Of a stretch of 64,000 nt of DNA, positions 44,031-53,440 are shown piece by piece. Under the pieces are notes generated by a model. That model did no database searches, was not told the DNA's origin, and saw only the letters and a list, made by a program, of their open reading frames with translations. The first letter of the stretch is position 1, and each line of letters begins with the position of its first letter. Source of the stretch: Saccharothrix sp. S26 (GTDB lineage: Bacteria; Actinomycetota; Actinomycetes; Mycobacteriales; Pseudonocardiaceae); the NCBI RefSeq assembly GCF_021390395.1, contig NZ_JAJUWT010000029.1, forward strand, positions 1 to 64,000, written 5' to 3'. Both the position numbers and the translations under genes were made by a program.

Positions 44031-44990
44031 ATGCCCGCCGTCACCGCCGACACCCTCACCCTGCCGCGCCTGCCGCGGCTGCCCGAGGCCACGACCGCGT
44101 GGCGCGAGGTGCGCCGGGTCGTGCGGGCGCGGCGGTTCCTCGAAGGCGAGGGCTTCCAGGTCCGCCGGCCTTTCCCGGGCGTCGAGCTCGCCGACGCCGA
44201 CCCGTTCCTGCTGCTGGACCACATGGGCGCGGTCGAGTACGGCCCCGGCGAGGCGAAGGGCGCGCCCTGGCACCCGCACCGCGGCTTCGAGACCGTCACC
44301 TACATGATCGACGGCGTCTTCGAGCACCGGGACTCCACCGGTGGCGGCGGTGTGATCACCAACGGCGGCACGCAGTGGATGACCGCCGGTTCCGGCGTGC
44401 TGCACTCGGAGCTGCCGTCGCAGGAACTGGTGGCCAAGGGCGGCCTGTTCCACGGCGTGCAGCTGTGGGTCAACCTGCCGAAGGCCGCCAAGTGGACCCC
44501 TCCCCGCTACCAGGACATCACCGCGGCCGACACCGTGCTGCTGTCCAGCGACGACGGCGGCGCGCTGGTCCGCGTGATCGCGGGTGACGTCGCGGGCCAC
44601 CGCGGCCCCGGCGCGACCCACACGCCGATCACCTACCTGCACGCCACCCTCAGCCCGCACGCCCACCTGACGACCCCGTGGCCGGAGGACTTCACCGCGA
44701 TGGTCTACGTGCTGTCCGGCCGCGGCACGGTCGGCCCCGACCGCCGCCCGCTCGACGAAGGCCACCTGGCCGTCCTGGACCGCGGCTCCGCGCTCACCAT
44801 GCGGGCCGACACGACCTGGGACGTCCTCGTGCTCGGCGGCCTCCCGCTGCGCGAGCCGGTCGCGCGTTACGGCCCGTTCGTGATGAACACGCGGGCCGAG
44901 ATCCTGCAAGCCGTCGAAGACTTCCAAGCCGGGCGACTGGGCGTCACGCACGTCCCGCACGTCACCTCGGCGGATGAGGAGCTGTCATGA
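44031..44990 (+). CDS. pirin family protein
   Basis: A 319-residue bicupin. The N-terminal cupin has the pirin hallmark WHPHRGFETVTYMIDG, with metal-binding histidines, and HSELPSQE near the fourth ligand. The C-terminal cupin (GDVAGHRGPGATHTPITYLHATL onward) lacks metal ligands, as usual. Bacterial pirins range from quercetinase-like dioxygenases to redox-sensing partners of other proteins. It lies behind an operator-like dyad and is coupled to a TPR gene by ATGA. ATG 44031 follows GAGGAGGCAGCC. Confidence 0.9.
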   Translation: MPAVTADTLTLPRLPRLPEATTAWREVRRVVRARRFLEGEGFQVRRPFPGVELADADPFLLLDHMGAVEYGPGEAKGAPWHPHRGFETVTYMIDGVFEHRDSTGGGGVITNGGTQWMTAGSGVLHSELPSQELVAKGGLFHGVQLWVNLPKAAKWTPPRYQDITAADTVLLSSDDGGALVRVIAGDVAGHRGPGATHTPITYLHATLSPHAHLTTPWPEDFTAMVYVLSGRGTVGPDRRPLDEGHLAVLDRGSALTMRADTTWDVLVLGGLPLREPVARYGPFVMNTRAEILQAVEDFQAGRLGVTHVPHVTSADEELS

Positions 44991-45373
44991 CCGACGTCAC
45001 GGAGCTGCTGCGCAAGGGACGCATGTTCCGCGCTTCCGGCGACCCGAGCGGCGCGGCGCGCTACCTGGCCGAAGCCGCCGAGCACGCCCCGCGCGACCGG
45101 ACCGTGCTGACCGAGCTCGCGCTGGCCCACTTCCAGTCCGCCGCCCTGGGCAAGGCCGAACGGGTCCTCACCACCCTGGTGGAGCTGGACCCGTCCGACG
45201 GCTACACGCGGCTGCTGCTGGGCCGCACGTTGAGTCGCCAGAGCAGGCACGCGGACGCGCTGCCGCACCTGCGCCTGGCCGCCGTGATCACGCAGGACCC
45301 GGAAGTCGCTTCCGAGGTGGCGCGCGTGCAGGCGCGCGTCACCACAACCCCGGAGGTTCCTCCTTCTCCTTGA
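44987..45373 (+). CDS. TPR-type helical repeat protein
   Basis: A 128-residue protein with about three tetratricopeptide-like repeats: RKGRMFRASGDPSGAARYLAEAAEHAP, ALAHFQSAALGKAERVLTTLVELDP and LLGRTLSRQSRHADALPHLRLAAVI. Such repeats mediate protein contacts. The ATG overlaps the pirin stop (ATGA). Its last 35 bases overlap the convergent alkyltransferase-like gene. Confidence 0.82.
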   Translation: MTDVTELLRKGRMFRASGDPSGAARYLAEAAEHAPRDRTVLTELALAHFQSAALGKAERVLTTLVELDPSDGYTRLLLGRTLSRQSRHADALPHLRLAAVITQDPEVASEVARVQARVTTTPEVPPSP

Positions 45374-45668
45374 CCGCGTCCTCCCAGCGGTACGTGCGCA
45401 GGTCGACCTTGCCGTCGTCGGCCACCACGCCCTCCTCGCGCAGCAGCTGCAACTGCTCGTCCGCGATGTGGGGCGCGCACGTGCCGTTGGCGCGCAGCAC
45501 CCGGTGCCACGGCAGGTCGTGCCCGTCCTGGTTGAGCACCTGCCCGACCAGGCGGGGCGACGGCGCGCGGGCGATGTCGGCGACGTCACCGTAGGTCGCG
45601 ACCCGGCCGCGGGGGATCTTGCGCACGACCTCGCGGACCATCTCGTGCAGCTCTTCGTCCACGCGCAC
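45339..45668 (-). CDS. alkyltransferase-like protein (ATL; Rv3204-like)
   Basis: A 109-residue relative of O6-alkylguanine-DNA alkyltransferase. VATYGDVADIARAPSPRLVGQVL gives the DNA-binding helix-turn-helix with the arginine finger. The active-site PCHR is replaced by PWHRVL: the cysteine is a tryptophan, the mark of ATL proteins. ATLs bind O6-alkylguanine and channel the lesion to nucleotide-excision repair without removing the alkyl group. The gene is divergent from adnA over a perfect inverted repeat, consistent with a shared DNA-damage context. GTG 45668 or GTG 45662 may be the start. Confidence 0.88.
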   Translation of the reverse strand: MRVDEELHEMVREVVRKIPRGRVATYGDVADIARAPSPRLVGQVLNQDGHDLPWHRVLRANGTCAPHIADEQLQLLREEGVVADDGKVDLRTYRWEDAVKEKEEPPGLW

Positions 45669-45680
45669 AGCTTTCCACGA

Positions 45681-45714
45681 ACCCCCGACAGTCCTCGCGA
45701 AGCGTGTCGGGGGT
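45681..45714. promoter_or_regulatory. 10-bp inverted repeat in the ATL/adnA divergent promoter
   Basis: ACCCCCGACA (45681-45690) and TGTCGGGGGT (45705-45714) are perfect complements with a 14-nt spacer. The repeat sits between the divergent starts at 45668 and 45733. Each arm contains TGTCGG, which resembles the left part of the LexA-independent DNA-damage promoter (RecA-NDp/PafBC type, TTGTCRGTG) known in mycobacteria. That link is inference. Confidence 0.5.
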
Positions 45715-45732
45715 CTGTGATTGCATGCTCGC

Positions 45733-48700
45733 GTGGCAGTGAACCGAGCGCCGTTGCTGGTGCGCCGGGTGCGGCAGGACGAGCCCCGGCGCGACTGGGA
45801 CGCGCCCGCACGCGCCGTGTTCGACCACACCGACGGTCCGCTGCGCGTGCTCGGCGGCCCCGGCACGGGCAAGACGACGTTGCTGGCCGAAGTCGTGGCG
45901 CACCGCGTGCTGCACCGCGGCGTGCACCCCGAGAACATCCTGGTCCTGACCCCGAACCGCCGCGCGGCCGAGGCCATGCGCGCCCACATCACCCGCCTGC
46001 TGACCGGGGCGCGGACCAGTGCTGCTCTGCCGACCACCCAGGAACCGCTGGTCCGCACGGTCCACTCCTACGCCTTCGCCGTCCTGCGCGCCCAGGCCGT
46101 CCACCGGGGCGAACCGGCGCCCCGCCTGCTCTCCGGCCCCGAGCAGGACGCCGTGGTGCGCGAACTGCTCGCCGGCGACGTGAGCATGGGCGCGCCGAAG
46201 TGGCCCGAACGCCTGCGCCCGGCCCTCACCCTCCCCGGCTTCGCCCACGAGCTGCGCGACCTGATGCTGCGCGCCACCGAACGCGGCCTGGCCCCGGAAG
46301 ACCTCACCGAGCTGGGCCGCAAGCACAACCGCGAGGAGTGGGTCGCGGCCGGCCTGTTCGCCACCCAGTACGAACAGGTCAACCTGCTCGCCAGCAGCGG
46401 CCAGGGGCACGCGCCGTCCTTCGACGCCGCCGAGCTGGTCGGCAGCGCGCTGCTCGCCTTCCAGACCGAGCCGGACGTGGCGGCCGCCGAGCAACGCCGC
46501 GTCCGCCACCTCCTCGTGGACGACGCCCAGCACCTCGACCCGCTCCAGTACGAGTTCCTCCGCGTCCTCGGTGACGCCGCCCAGGAGTTCATCCTCTCGG
46601 GTGACCCGGACCAGGCCGTGTTCTCCTTCCGCGGTGCCGACCCGTCCCTGCTGTCCGAGGCCGACGCGCCGGCGGTGGTCCTCACCACGGGCCACCGCAT
46701 GGCACCGGAGATCCGCGCCGCCGTGGGCCGGCTGGCCGCACGCCTGCCCGGCGCGTCACCCACCCGCGAGGTCAGCCCCGTCGACACCGACGGCAACGTC
46801 CAGGTCCGCCTGTTCGCCTCCGCCGCCCAGGAGGCGAGCTGGGTCGCCGACCAGCTGCGCCGTGCCCACCTGATCGACGAGATCCCGTGGTCGCAGATGG
46901 CCGTCGTGGCCCGGTCCGCCACCAGGTCGCTCCCGGTGCTGCAACGCGCCCTGCTCGCCGCCGGCGTGCCGGTGGCCGTGCCGCGCGACGAGCTGCCGCT
47001 GGCCCGCCAACCCGCCGTCGTGCCGTTCCTGGCCCTGCTCCGCTGCGCGGCCGTGCCCGGCTCGCTGGACGAGGACACCGCCGCGATGCTGCTGTCCTCC
47101 CCCCTGGGCGGCGCGGACCCGCTCGCGCTGCGCCGCCTGCGCCGCGGCCTGCGCCGCCTGGAACTGGCCGCCGGTCGCGACCGGCCCAGCGGCGAGCTGC
47201 TGGTCGAGGTGATCGAGTCCGACGACCGCCTGGCCGCCCTGGAGGACGCGGAGGCGCAGCCGGCCCGGCGCATCGCCGCCCTGTTGCGCAAGGCGCGCAA
47301 GGGCATCGCCGACGGCCTGACCGTCGAGCAGGTGCTGTGGGAGCTGTGGCAGGCCACCGGGCTGGAGTCGCGCTGGGTGGCCCAGTCCGCCCGGCACGGC
47401 ACCGTCGGCATGCAGGCCGACCGCGACCTCGACTCGATCGTGGCCCTGTTCGAGGCCGCCGCGAAGTACGTCGACCGGCTGCCCGGCTCGGGCGCGGAGG
47501 GCTTCGCCGACTACCTGGCCGCTCAGGAGATCGTCGGCGACACCCTGGCCGCCGCCGCGCCCACCGGCGAGGCGGTGTCGGTGCTCACCGCCCACGCCGC
47601 CGCCGGTCGCGAGTGGACGGTCGTGGCCGTGCCGGGCGTGCAGGAGGGCAGCTGGCCCGACCTGCGGCTGCGCGGCTCGCTCCTGGGCGTGGAACGCATG
47701 GTCGACGTGGTCGCGGGCATGTCGACCGAGACGGTGTCCGCGGTCGCGCCCATCCTGGCCGAGGAACGCCGCCTGCTCCTCGTCGCCGCCGGCCGCGCCC
47801 GGCGCACCCTGCTGGTCAGCGCGGTGCGCGGTGAGGACGAGCAGCCGTCGCGGTTCCTGGACGAGATCGAGGAGCTGTCCACCGACGAGCCGGAACGCCC
47901 CACGTTCACCCCCGAGCGCGGCCTCGTGCTGGCCGAGCTGGTCGGCGAGCTGCGCCGGGTCGTGTGCTCCGACGACGAGCCGATGCCCCGCCGTGAACGC
48001 GCGGCCGCCCAGCTCGCCCGCCTGGCCGCCAACGGCGTGCCGGGCGCGCACCCCGACTCCTGGTACGGCCTGGCCGACGTCACCACGGACAGTCCTCTGT
48101 GGACGGAGGAGCACACGGTCAGCGTGTCCCCGTCCACGGTCGAGACGCTGGCGAAGTGCCCGCTGCGCTGGGTCGTCGAACGGCACGGCGGCCAGGACCC
48201 GGCCGAGCTGGCGTCCATCACCGGCACCCTCGTGCACGCCCTCGCGCAAGCCGCCGCGACCGGCGCGGACGAGAAGGAGCTGCGGGTCAAGCTGGACGAG
48301 GCGTGGGCCGCGGTGGACGCGGGCGCGCCCTGGTTCTCCCGCCGCGAGCGGATCCGGGTGGAGCGGATGCTCGACACGTTCCTGGCCTGGCTCGCGTCCA
48401 GCCGCGCCCAGCTCACCCAGGTCGCGGTCGAGGAGGAGATCTCCGTCGAGATCCCCCGGCAGGACGGCGGGCCGAAGCTGCGCGTGCGCGGCCGGGTCGA
48501 CCGCCTGGAGACCGACCGCGACGGACGGCCGGTGGTCGTGGACGTCAAGACCGGCAAGACCCCGGTGAGCAGGAACGACGCGCAGGAGCACCCGCAGCTC
48601 GCCGTCTACCAGCTCGCGTCGGCGCTGGGCGGCTTCACGCACCTGGGCCTGGCCACCGAACCGGGCGGCGCGCGGCTGCTGTACGTGGCCAAGGAGGACA

Positions 48701-48897
48701 AGAAGACCGGGGCCGTCGAGCGGGAGCAGGCCCCGCTGGACGAGCAGGGCGTGCGGGTGTGGCTGGAGGCCGTGCAGCTCGCCGCCGGGTCCAGCGTCGG
48801 GCCGTCCTACCAGGCCGCCGAGAACGCGGACTGTGACCGCTGCCCGGCCCGCACCACCTGCCCGGTGCACTCGTCGGGGCGTCAGGTGAGCCAGTAG
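45733..48897 (+). CDS. AdnA-like helicase-nuclease subunit
   Basis: A 1054-residue UvrD-type helicase fused to a RecB-type nuclease, matching mycobacterial AdnA in length and order. Walker A GGPGTGKT is at 41-48. Motif II reads LLVDDAQHL, with DDAQ in place of DExQ. Later motifs include SGDPDQAVFSFRGAD and ERRLLLVAAGRAR. The nuclease centre is VVDVKTGK. Cysteines in AKCPLRW and CDRCPARTTCPVH form a probable Fe-S site. AdnAB resects double-strand breaks in mycobacteria in place of RecBCD. GTG 45733 fits the family N-terminus; an open frame extends 12 nt further. Confidence 0.9.
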   Translation: MAVNRAPLLVRRVRQDEPRRDWDAPARAVFDHTDGPLRVLGGPGTGKTTLLAEVVAHRVLHRGVHPENILVLTPNRRAAEAMRAHITRLLTGARTSAALPTTQEPLVRTVHSYAFAVLRAQAVHRGEPAPRLLSGPEQDAVVRELLAGDVSMGAPKWPERLRPALTLPGFAHELRDLMLRATERGLAPEDLTELGRKHNREEWVAAGLFATQYEQVNLLASSGQGHAPSFDAAELVGSALLAFQTEPDVAAAEQRRVRHLLVDDAQHLDPLQYEFLRVLGDAAQEFILSGDPDQAVFSFRGADPSLLSEADAPAVVLTTGHRMAPEIRAAVGRLAARLPGASPTREVSPVDTDGNVQVRLFASAAQEASWVADQLRRAHLIDEIPWSQMAVVARSATRSLPVLQRALLAAGVPVAVPRDELPLARQPAVVPFLALLRCAAVPGSLDEDTAAMLLSSPLGGADPLALRRLRRGLRRLELAAGRDRPSGELLVEVIESDDRLAALEDAEAQPARRIAALLRKARKGIADGLTVEQVLWELWQATGLESRWVAQSARHGTVGMQADRDLDSIVALFEAAAKYVDRLPGSGAEGFADYLAAQEIVGDTLAAAAPTGEAVSVLTAHAAAGREWTVVAVPGVQEGSWPDLRLRGSLLGVERMVDVVAGMSTETVSAVAPILAEERRLLLVAAGRARRTLLVSAVRGEDEQPSRFLDEIEELSTDEPERPTFTPERGLVLAELVGELRRVVCSDDEPMPRRERAAAQLARLAANGVPGAHPDSWYGLADVTTDSPLWTEEHTVSVSPSTVETLAKCPLRWVVERHGGQDPAELASITGTLVHALAQAAATGADEKELRVKLDEAWAAVDAGAPWFSRRERIRVERMLDTFLAWLASSRAQLTQVAVEEEISVEIPRQDGGPKLRVRGRVDRLETDRDGRPVVVDVKTGKTPVSRNDAQEHPQLAVYQLASALGGFTHLGLATEPGGARLLYVAKEDKKTGAVEREQAPLDEQGVRVWLEAVQLAAGSSVGPSYQAAENADCDRCPARTTCPVHSSGRQVSQ

Positions 48898-48967
48898 GGC
48901 ACGTCTGACCAGCCAATACCGGTCCGCCCTGCGGGTCGCCGAAGCCGGCGCGACCCGACCACGGAGA

Positions 48968-51900
48968 ATGCGGGACGTGGTCGTGCCGAGCGGGGTCGAA
49001 CGGGTGGCGGGTGAGCCGGTGGCGCTCGCCAGCCCGTTCGAGGTCGCCGAGGCGCTCGGCCTGCCCAAGCCCACCCCCGAGCAGGCCGCCGTCATCGCCG
49101 CGCCCACCGCGCCCGCGCTGGTCGTGGCCGGTGCGGGCGCGGGCAAGACCGAGACCATGGCCGCCCGGGTGGTCTACCTCGTCGCGAACGGCTTCGTCAC
49201 GCCCGACCGCGTGCTCGGCCTGACGTTCACCCGCAAGGCCGCGCGCCAGCTCTCCGACCGGGTGCGGCTGCGGCTGCGCCGGCTGGGCGGCTCGTCGTTG
49301 CTCGACCGGCTCGACCCCAGCGGCGAACGGCGGGCCGCCGTGCTGACCACCGAACCGGTGATCCTGACCTACCACGCCTACGCGGGCAGGCTCGTCGGCG
49401 AGCACGGCCTGCGGCTGCCCGTGGAGCCGGGCGTGCGGCTGCTGACGGAGACCGCCGCGTGGCAGCTCGCGCACCGCGTGGTGTCGACGTGGACCGAGGA
49501 CATCGAGACCGACAAGGTGCCCGCGACCGTCACCGGCTACCTGCTCGCGCTGGCCGGTGAGCTGGGGGAGCACCTGGTCGAGCCGGTCGCGCTGTGGCGG
49601 CACGCCGAGCGGCTGTGCGCGATCATCGAGAACGCGCCCAAGACCGCGCGGCAGCGCGACGGCCTGCCGGAGTCGCTGAAGGCCGTGGTGAACGCCCAGC
49701 GCCTGCGCGTCGACCTCCTGCCGCTGCTGGAGGCGTACCAGGCGCGCAAGCGGCGTGAGGCGGCGATGGACTTCGCCGACCAGATGTCGCTGGCCGCCCG
49801 GCTGGCGTCGGAGCACCCGGAGGTCGTGCGCGGCGAACGGGAGCGCTACGGGGCCGTGCTGCTGGACGAGTACCAGGACACCGGTCACGCGCAACGCGTG
49901 CTGCTGCGGTCGTTGTTCGGGCGGGGCGAGCCGATGCCCGTGACGTCGGTGGGCGACCCGGCGCAGGCGATCTACGGCTGGCGCGGCGCGTCGGCGGCGA
50001 ACCTGCCCCGGTTCGTGCACGACTTCCCGCCCGCGAAGAAGTACGGCCTGCTCACCAGCTTCCGCAACCCGCCGGAGGTGTTGGCCCTGGCCAACGCCGT
50101 GTCCGCGCCGCTGCGCGCCATGGGCCTGGACGTGGACGAGCTGCGCGCCCGGGACGGGGCGGGCCCCGGCGACGTGCGGGTGGCGTTGTTCGCCGACGTG
50201 CGGCAGGAGCTGGACTGGGTGGCCGACACGGTCGCCGCGCAGTGGGAGCAGCACCTGGACACCAGCGACGAGCCGCCGACCGCCGCGGTGCTGGTGCGCC
50301 GCCGTTCGGACATGGCGAACATCGCGGCGGCGCTGCGGGAACGCGGTCTGCCGGTCGAGGTCGTCGGCCTGGGCGGGCTGCTGGACGAGCCCGAGGTGCG
50401 CGACCTGACCAGCGCGTTGCGGGTGCTGGTCGACCCCCTGGCCGGCACCGCCGCCGCCCGCCTGCTCACCGGTTCGCGCTGGCGGGTCGCCGCCTACGAC
50501 CTGGCCGCGCTGTGGGCACGGGCGCGCGAGCTGGCGGGCGCGCCGAGCAGGCAGGCCGTGGCGAACGACCCGTTGGCGGTGATCGCCGACGCGCTGCCCG
50601 GCGAGCACGCCGAGCAGGCCGGTCTCGCCGACGCGTTGGACGACCCGGGCGACCCGACCGCGTACTCCGCCGAGGGCTACCGGCGGATCCGGCGGCTGGG
50701 CGGGGAGCTGTCGGCGTTGCGCCGGCGGCTGGACCAGCCGCTGCCCGAGCTGGTCGCCGACGTCGAGCGCACGTTGTTGCTGGACATCGAGGCGATGGCC
50801 CGGCCGGGCGGGGTCGGGCGGGCACACCTGGACGCGTTCGCCGACGTGGTGAACGACTTCGCCGCCGCCAGCCCGTCGGCCACCCTGCCCGCGCTGCTGG
50901 ACTACCTCTACACCGCCGAGCAGGCCGAGGACGGGCTGGAACCCGGCGAGGTGGAGGTGGCCGACAACCGGGTGCAGGTGCTGACCATGCACTCGGCCAA
51001 GGGCCTGGAGTGGCACATCGTGGCCGTGCCGCACGTGGTGAAGGACGTGTTCCCGGGCCGGAAGAAGTCGTCGAGCTGGCTGCGTTCGGTGGCCGAGCTG
51101 CCCGCCGACCTGCGTGGTGACGCCGAGGACCTGCCGAGGCTGCGCATCGCGCCCGACGCCAACCGCAAGGAGGTGGAGGAGGCGCTCGTCCGGCACGAGG
51201 AGGACTTCGACGCCCGGCGGCTGGTGGAGGAGCGGCGGCTGCTGTACGTGGCGCTGACCCGTTCCGAGCACAGCTTGCTGGTGTCGGGGCACTGGTGGGG
51301 CGAGACGGGCGACAAGCCGAAGGGGCCCTCGGCGTTCCTGACCGAGATCCGGGAGTCGGTGCTGGCCGCCGACCACCCGCCGGCCGACCTCGCGCACTGG
51401 GCCCCCCGCCCGGCCGACGACGAGCCGAACCCGCTGGCCTCCCAGACCAAGACCGCCCAGTGGCCCCACGACCCGCTGGGCAAGCGACGCGCCGCCGTGG
51501 CCGAGGGCGCGGACCTGGTCCTGGCCGCCCTGGACCGCCACCTCGCCACCCCGGAACCCGACCTCGTCCCGGAGCCGCCGGCCGGCGACCTGCCCCCGGA
51601 ACCCCCCGACTTCGAGCCACCCCCCGACGACGAAGACCCGCGCGAGCCGACCACCCCGGACCCGGGTGTCGAACCTCCGGAACCACCGGGTTCCACGTTC
51701 GACGACCCGGAGGGCTGGGCGCGGGACGTCGACGTGCTCCTCGCCGAACGCGCCGCCGCGGCCGACCGCCGGGAACGCGTCGTGCTGCCCGACCACCTGT
51801 CGGTCAGCCAACTGGTCGAGCTGGCGGCCGACCCCGACCTGCTCGCCCGCCGGCTGCGCCGCCCCCTGCCGTTCCCGCCCAACCCGCTGGCCCGCCGCGG

Positions 51901-52378
51901 CACGGCGTTCCACACGTGGCTGGAGCAGCGGTTCGGCGCGAGCCGCCTGTTCGACCTCGACGAGCTGCCCGGCGCGGCCGACGAGGGCGCGGCACCCGAC
52001 GCCGACCTGACCCGCTTGCAGGAGTCGTTCCTGGCCAGCGGGTGGGCCGACCGCGTGCCGCACGACGTCGAGGTGCCGTTCGAGGCGGAGATCGACGGCC
52101 TGTCGGTGCGCGGCCGGATGGACGCCGTGTTCGCCGACGACGACGGCGGCTGGACCGTGGTCGACTGGAAGACCGGCGCGGTGCCCGACGAGGACCGCCT
52201 GCCGGCGCTGTCCGTGCAGCTCGCCGCCTACCGGCTGGCGTGGGCGGCGCTGACCGGCACGCCGGTGGAGAAGGTGCGGGCGGCGTTCCACTACGTCCGC
52301 CAGGACCACACGCTGCGCCCCGCCGACCTGCTGGACGCCGACGGCCTGCGCGAGCTGATCCGGTCGATCCCGGCCTAG
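48968..52378 (+). CDS. AdnB-like helicase-nuclease subunit
   Basis: A 1136-residue UvrD-type helicase with a C-terminal RecB-type nuclease. Walker A GAGAGKTE is at 55-62; motif Ia LTFTRKAARQL; motif II VLLDEYQDTGH; motif III VGDPAQAIYGWRG; motif VI LYVALTRSEHSLLVSG. A long acidic, proline-rich linker (about 850-915) separates motor and nuclease; the nuclease centre is VVDWKTG. Motifs are canonical, in line with AdnB being the lead motor of the mycobacterial heterodimer. It follows adnA by 70 nt. Its stop codon shares the CTAG with the convergent gene. Confidence 0.92.
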   Translation: MRDVVVPSGVERVAGEPVALASPFEVAEALGLPKPTPEQAAVIAAPTAPALVVAGAGAGKTETMAARVVYLVANGFVTPDRVLGLTFTRKAARQLSDRVRLRLRRLGGSSLLDRLDPSGERRAAVLTTEPVILTYHAYAGRLVGEHGLRLPVEPGVRLLTETAAWQLAHRVVSTWTEDIETDKVPATVTGYLLALAGELGEHLVEPVALWRHAERLCAIIENAPKTARQRDGLPESLKAVVNAQRLRVDLLPLLEAYQARKRREAAMDFADQMSLAARLASEHPEVVRGERERYGAVLLDEYQDTGHAQRVLLRSLFGRGEPMPVTSVGDPAQAIYGWRGASAANLPRFVHDFPPAKKYGLLTSFRNPPEVLALANAVSAPLRAMGLDVDELRARDGAGPGDVRVALFADVRQELDWVADTVAAQWEQHLDTSDEPPTAAVLVRRRSDMANIAAALRERGLPVEVVGLGGLLDEPEVRDLTSALRVLVDPLAGTAAARLLTGSRWRVAAYDLAALWARARELAGAPSRQAVANDPLAVIADALPGEHAEQAGLADALDDPGDPTAYSAEGYRRIRRLGGELSALRRRLDQPLPELVADVERTLLLDIEAMARPGGVGRAHLDAFADVVNDFAAASPSATLPALLDYLYTAEQAEDGLEPGEVEVADNRVQVLTMHSAKGLEWHIVAVPHVVKDVFPGRKKSSSWLRSVAELPADLRGDAEDLPRLRIAPDANRKEVEEALVRHEEDFDARRLVEERRLLYVALTRSEHSLLVSGHWWGETGDKPKGPSAFLTEIRESVLAADHPPADLAHWAPRPADDEPNPLASQTKTAQWPHDPLGKRRAAVAEGADLVLAALDRHLATPEPDLVPEPPAGDLPPEPPDFEPPPDDEDPREPTTPDPGVEPPEPPGSTFDDPEGWARDVDVLLAERAAAADRRERVVLPDHLSVSQLVELAADPDLLARRLRRPLPFPPNPLARRGTAFHTWLEQRFGASRLFDLDELPGAADEGAAPDADLTRLQESFLASGWADRVPHDVEVPFEAEIDGLSVRGRMDAVFADDDGGWTVVDWKTGAVPDEDRLPALSVQLAAYRLAWAALTGTPVEKVRAAFHYVRQDHTLRPADLLDADGLRELIRSIPA

Positions 52379-52911
52379 GTGGTCACCCGGGCGTTCGCGG
52401 GCACTTCCCGGAGCACCCGGTCGTAGAGCACTTCCAGCAGCCACCGCCCGAACAGCGACGGCCCGAACTCGGTCGACCGGTCCTCCGGCGGCACCAGCAG
52501 CTCGGCCGTGCCCGCCTCGTCCACCGCGACCACGCCGATGCCGTAGTAGTCCAGCTCGATCAACGGCCACGACTGGTCGCCCTGCGGCCCGGGCAGCACC
52601 ACCGAGCACGGCGCGAGCGTCATCAACGTCCCGCACGACTGCAACGCCCGGTCCACCGTGGACTCACCCACCAGCACCCCGACCAGCTCCACCGCGGGCA
52701 CGGGCAACTGGTCGTGCGCGGCCGGCTCGAACCACGAGCGGAACCACGACGGGTCCGCCTGCGGCGGCCAGCCGTTCGCGCTGCGCCACTCGTGCACATC
52801 GGCACGAACCCGCACGACGGCCGACACCTGATGGCCCAGCACGGCGACGTCGGGCACGACGATGCCGCGCCAACCCAACGCCGACGCGGCATGGTGGAGG
52901 AGCGGTTGCAC
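52375..52911 (-). CDS. hypothetical protein
   Basis: A 178-residue soluble, slightly acidic protein that I do not assign to a family. Features: MQPLLHHAASALGWRGIVVPD at the N-terminus, a central tryptophan-rich stretch (EWRSANGWPPQADPSWFRSWFEP), SWPLIELDYYGIGVVAVDEAG and a C-terminal helix FGRWLLEVLYDRVLREV. No signal peptide or membrane segment. It is convergent with adnB, sharing the stop sequence CTAG. Confidence 0.7.
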   Translation of the reverse strand: MQPLLHHAASALGWRGIVVPDVAVLGHQVSAVVRVRADVHEWRSANGWPPQADPSWFRSWFEPAAHDQLPVPAVELVGVLVGESTVDRALQSCGTLMTLAPCSVVLPGPQGDQSWPLIELDYYGIGVVAVDEAGTAELLVPPEDRSTEFGPSLFGRWLLEVLYDRVLREVPANARVTT

Positions 52912-52990
52912 TCGGGCATCCTAGGACTGGTTGCGGTTTCAATGACAGACCCTCGGCCGCGCTGGGTGTCGGACCGAGTGCTCACAGTGA

Positions 52991-53371
52991 TCAGGGAGTT
53001 GAGCGGCCCACGCGCAAGGCCCACAGGACGAGCGGCACCTGCAACGGCAACCGGCCGTAGGCGATGGCCTTCACCCTCGGTGACTTCGTGCGGTAGTCGT
53101 AGGCCATCTTGAGGTTGGCCGGGAACACCGCCGCGAAGAACCCGGCCGCCAGCTTCCCGCCCACGCCCCGCGTGCGCGGCACGGCGACCGCCGCCGCCAA
53201 CGCCACCTCGGCCGCGCCGGACAGGTACGTCCAGGTCCGGGGCTTGCCCGGCAGCGCGCGCGGCACGATCGCGTCGTACGGCTTCGGCTTGGCGAAGTGC
53301 GTGACACCCGCGGCGCCGAGCAGCCCGGCCAGCGCGAGCGCCGACCAGGAACGGGAACGAGTGGGTTCCAT
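52991..53371 (-). CDS. DoxX-like small membrane protein
   Basis: A 126-residue protein with about four membrane segments: SWSALALAGLLGAAGVTHFA, YLSGAAEVALAAAVAVP, KLAAGFFAAVFPANLKM and PLQVPLVLWALRVG. The GVTHFAKPKPYDAIVP segment is typical of DoxX/DoxD-like membrane proteins. Some members interact with superoxide dismutase or thiosulfate metabolism; no role is assigned here. Divergent from the M20 peptidase over about 70 bp. Confidence 0.85.
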   Translation of the reverse strand: MEPTRSRSWSALALAGLLGAAGVTHFAKPKPYDAIVPRALPGKPRTWTYLSGAAEVALAAAVAVPRTRGVGGKLAAGFFAAVFPANLKMAYDYRTKSPRVKAIAYGRLPLQVPLVLWALRVGRSTP

Positions 53372-53440
53372 GGGAACACCCTGTCACGCCGCCCGCCGCA
53401 CGGCGCCCGCAGGGTTCGCGCGGGGCTATCCTCCCGCACC

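Noticed and set aside
48635..52636. A 1333-codon reverse-strand open frame opposite adnB
   Set aside because: It is the antisense shadow of adnB; composition is His/Arg/Val-rich with no motif, as expected opposite high-GC coding DNA.
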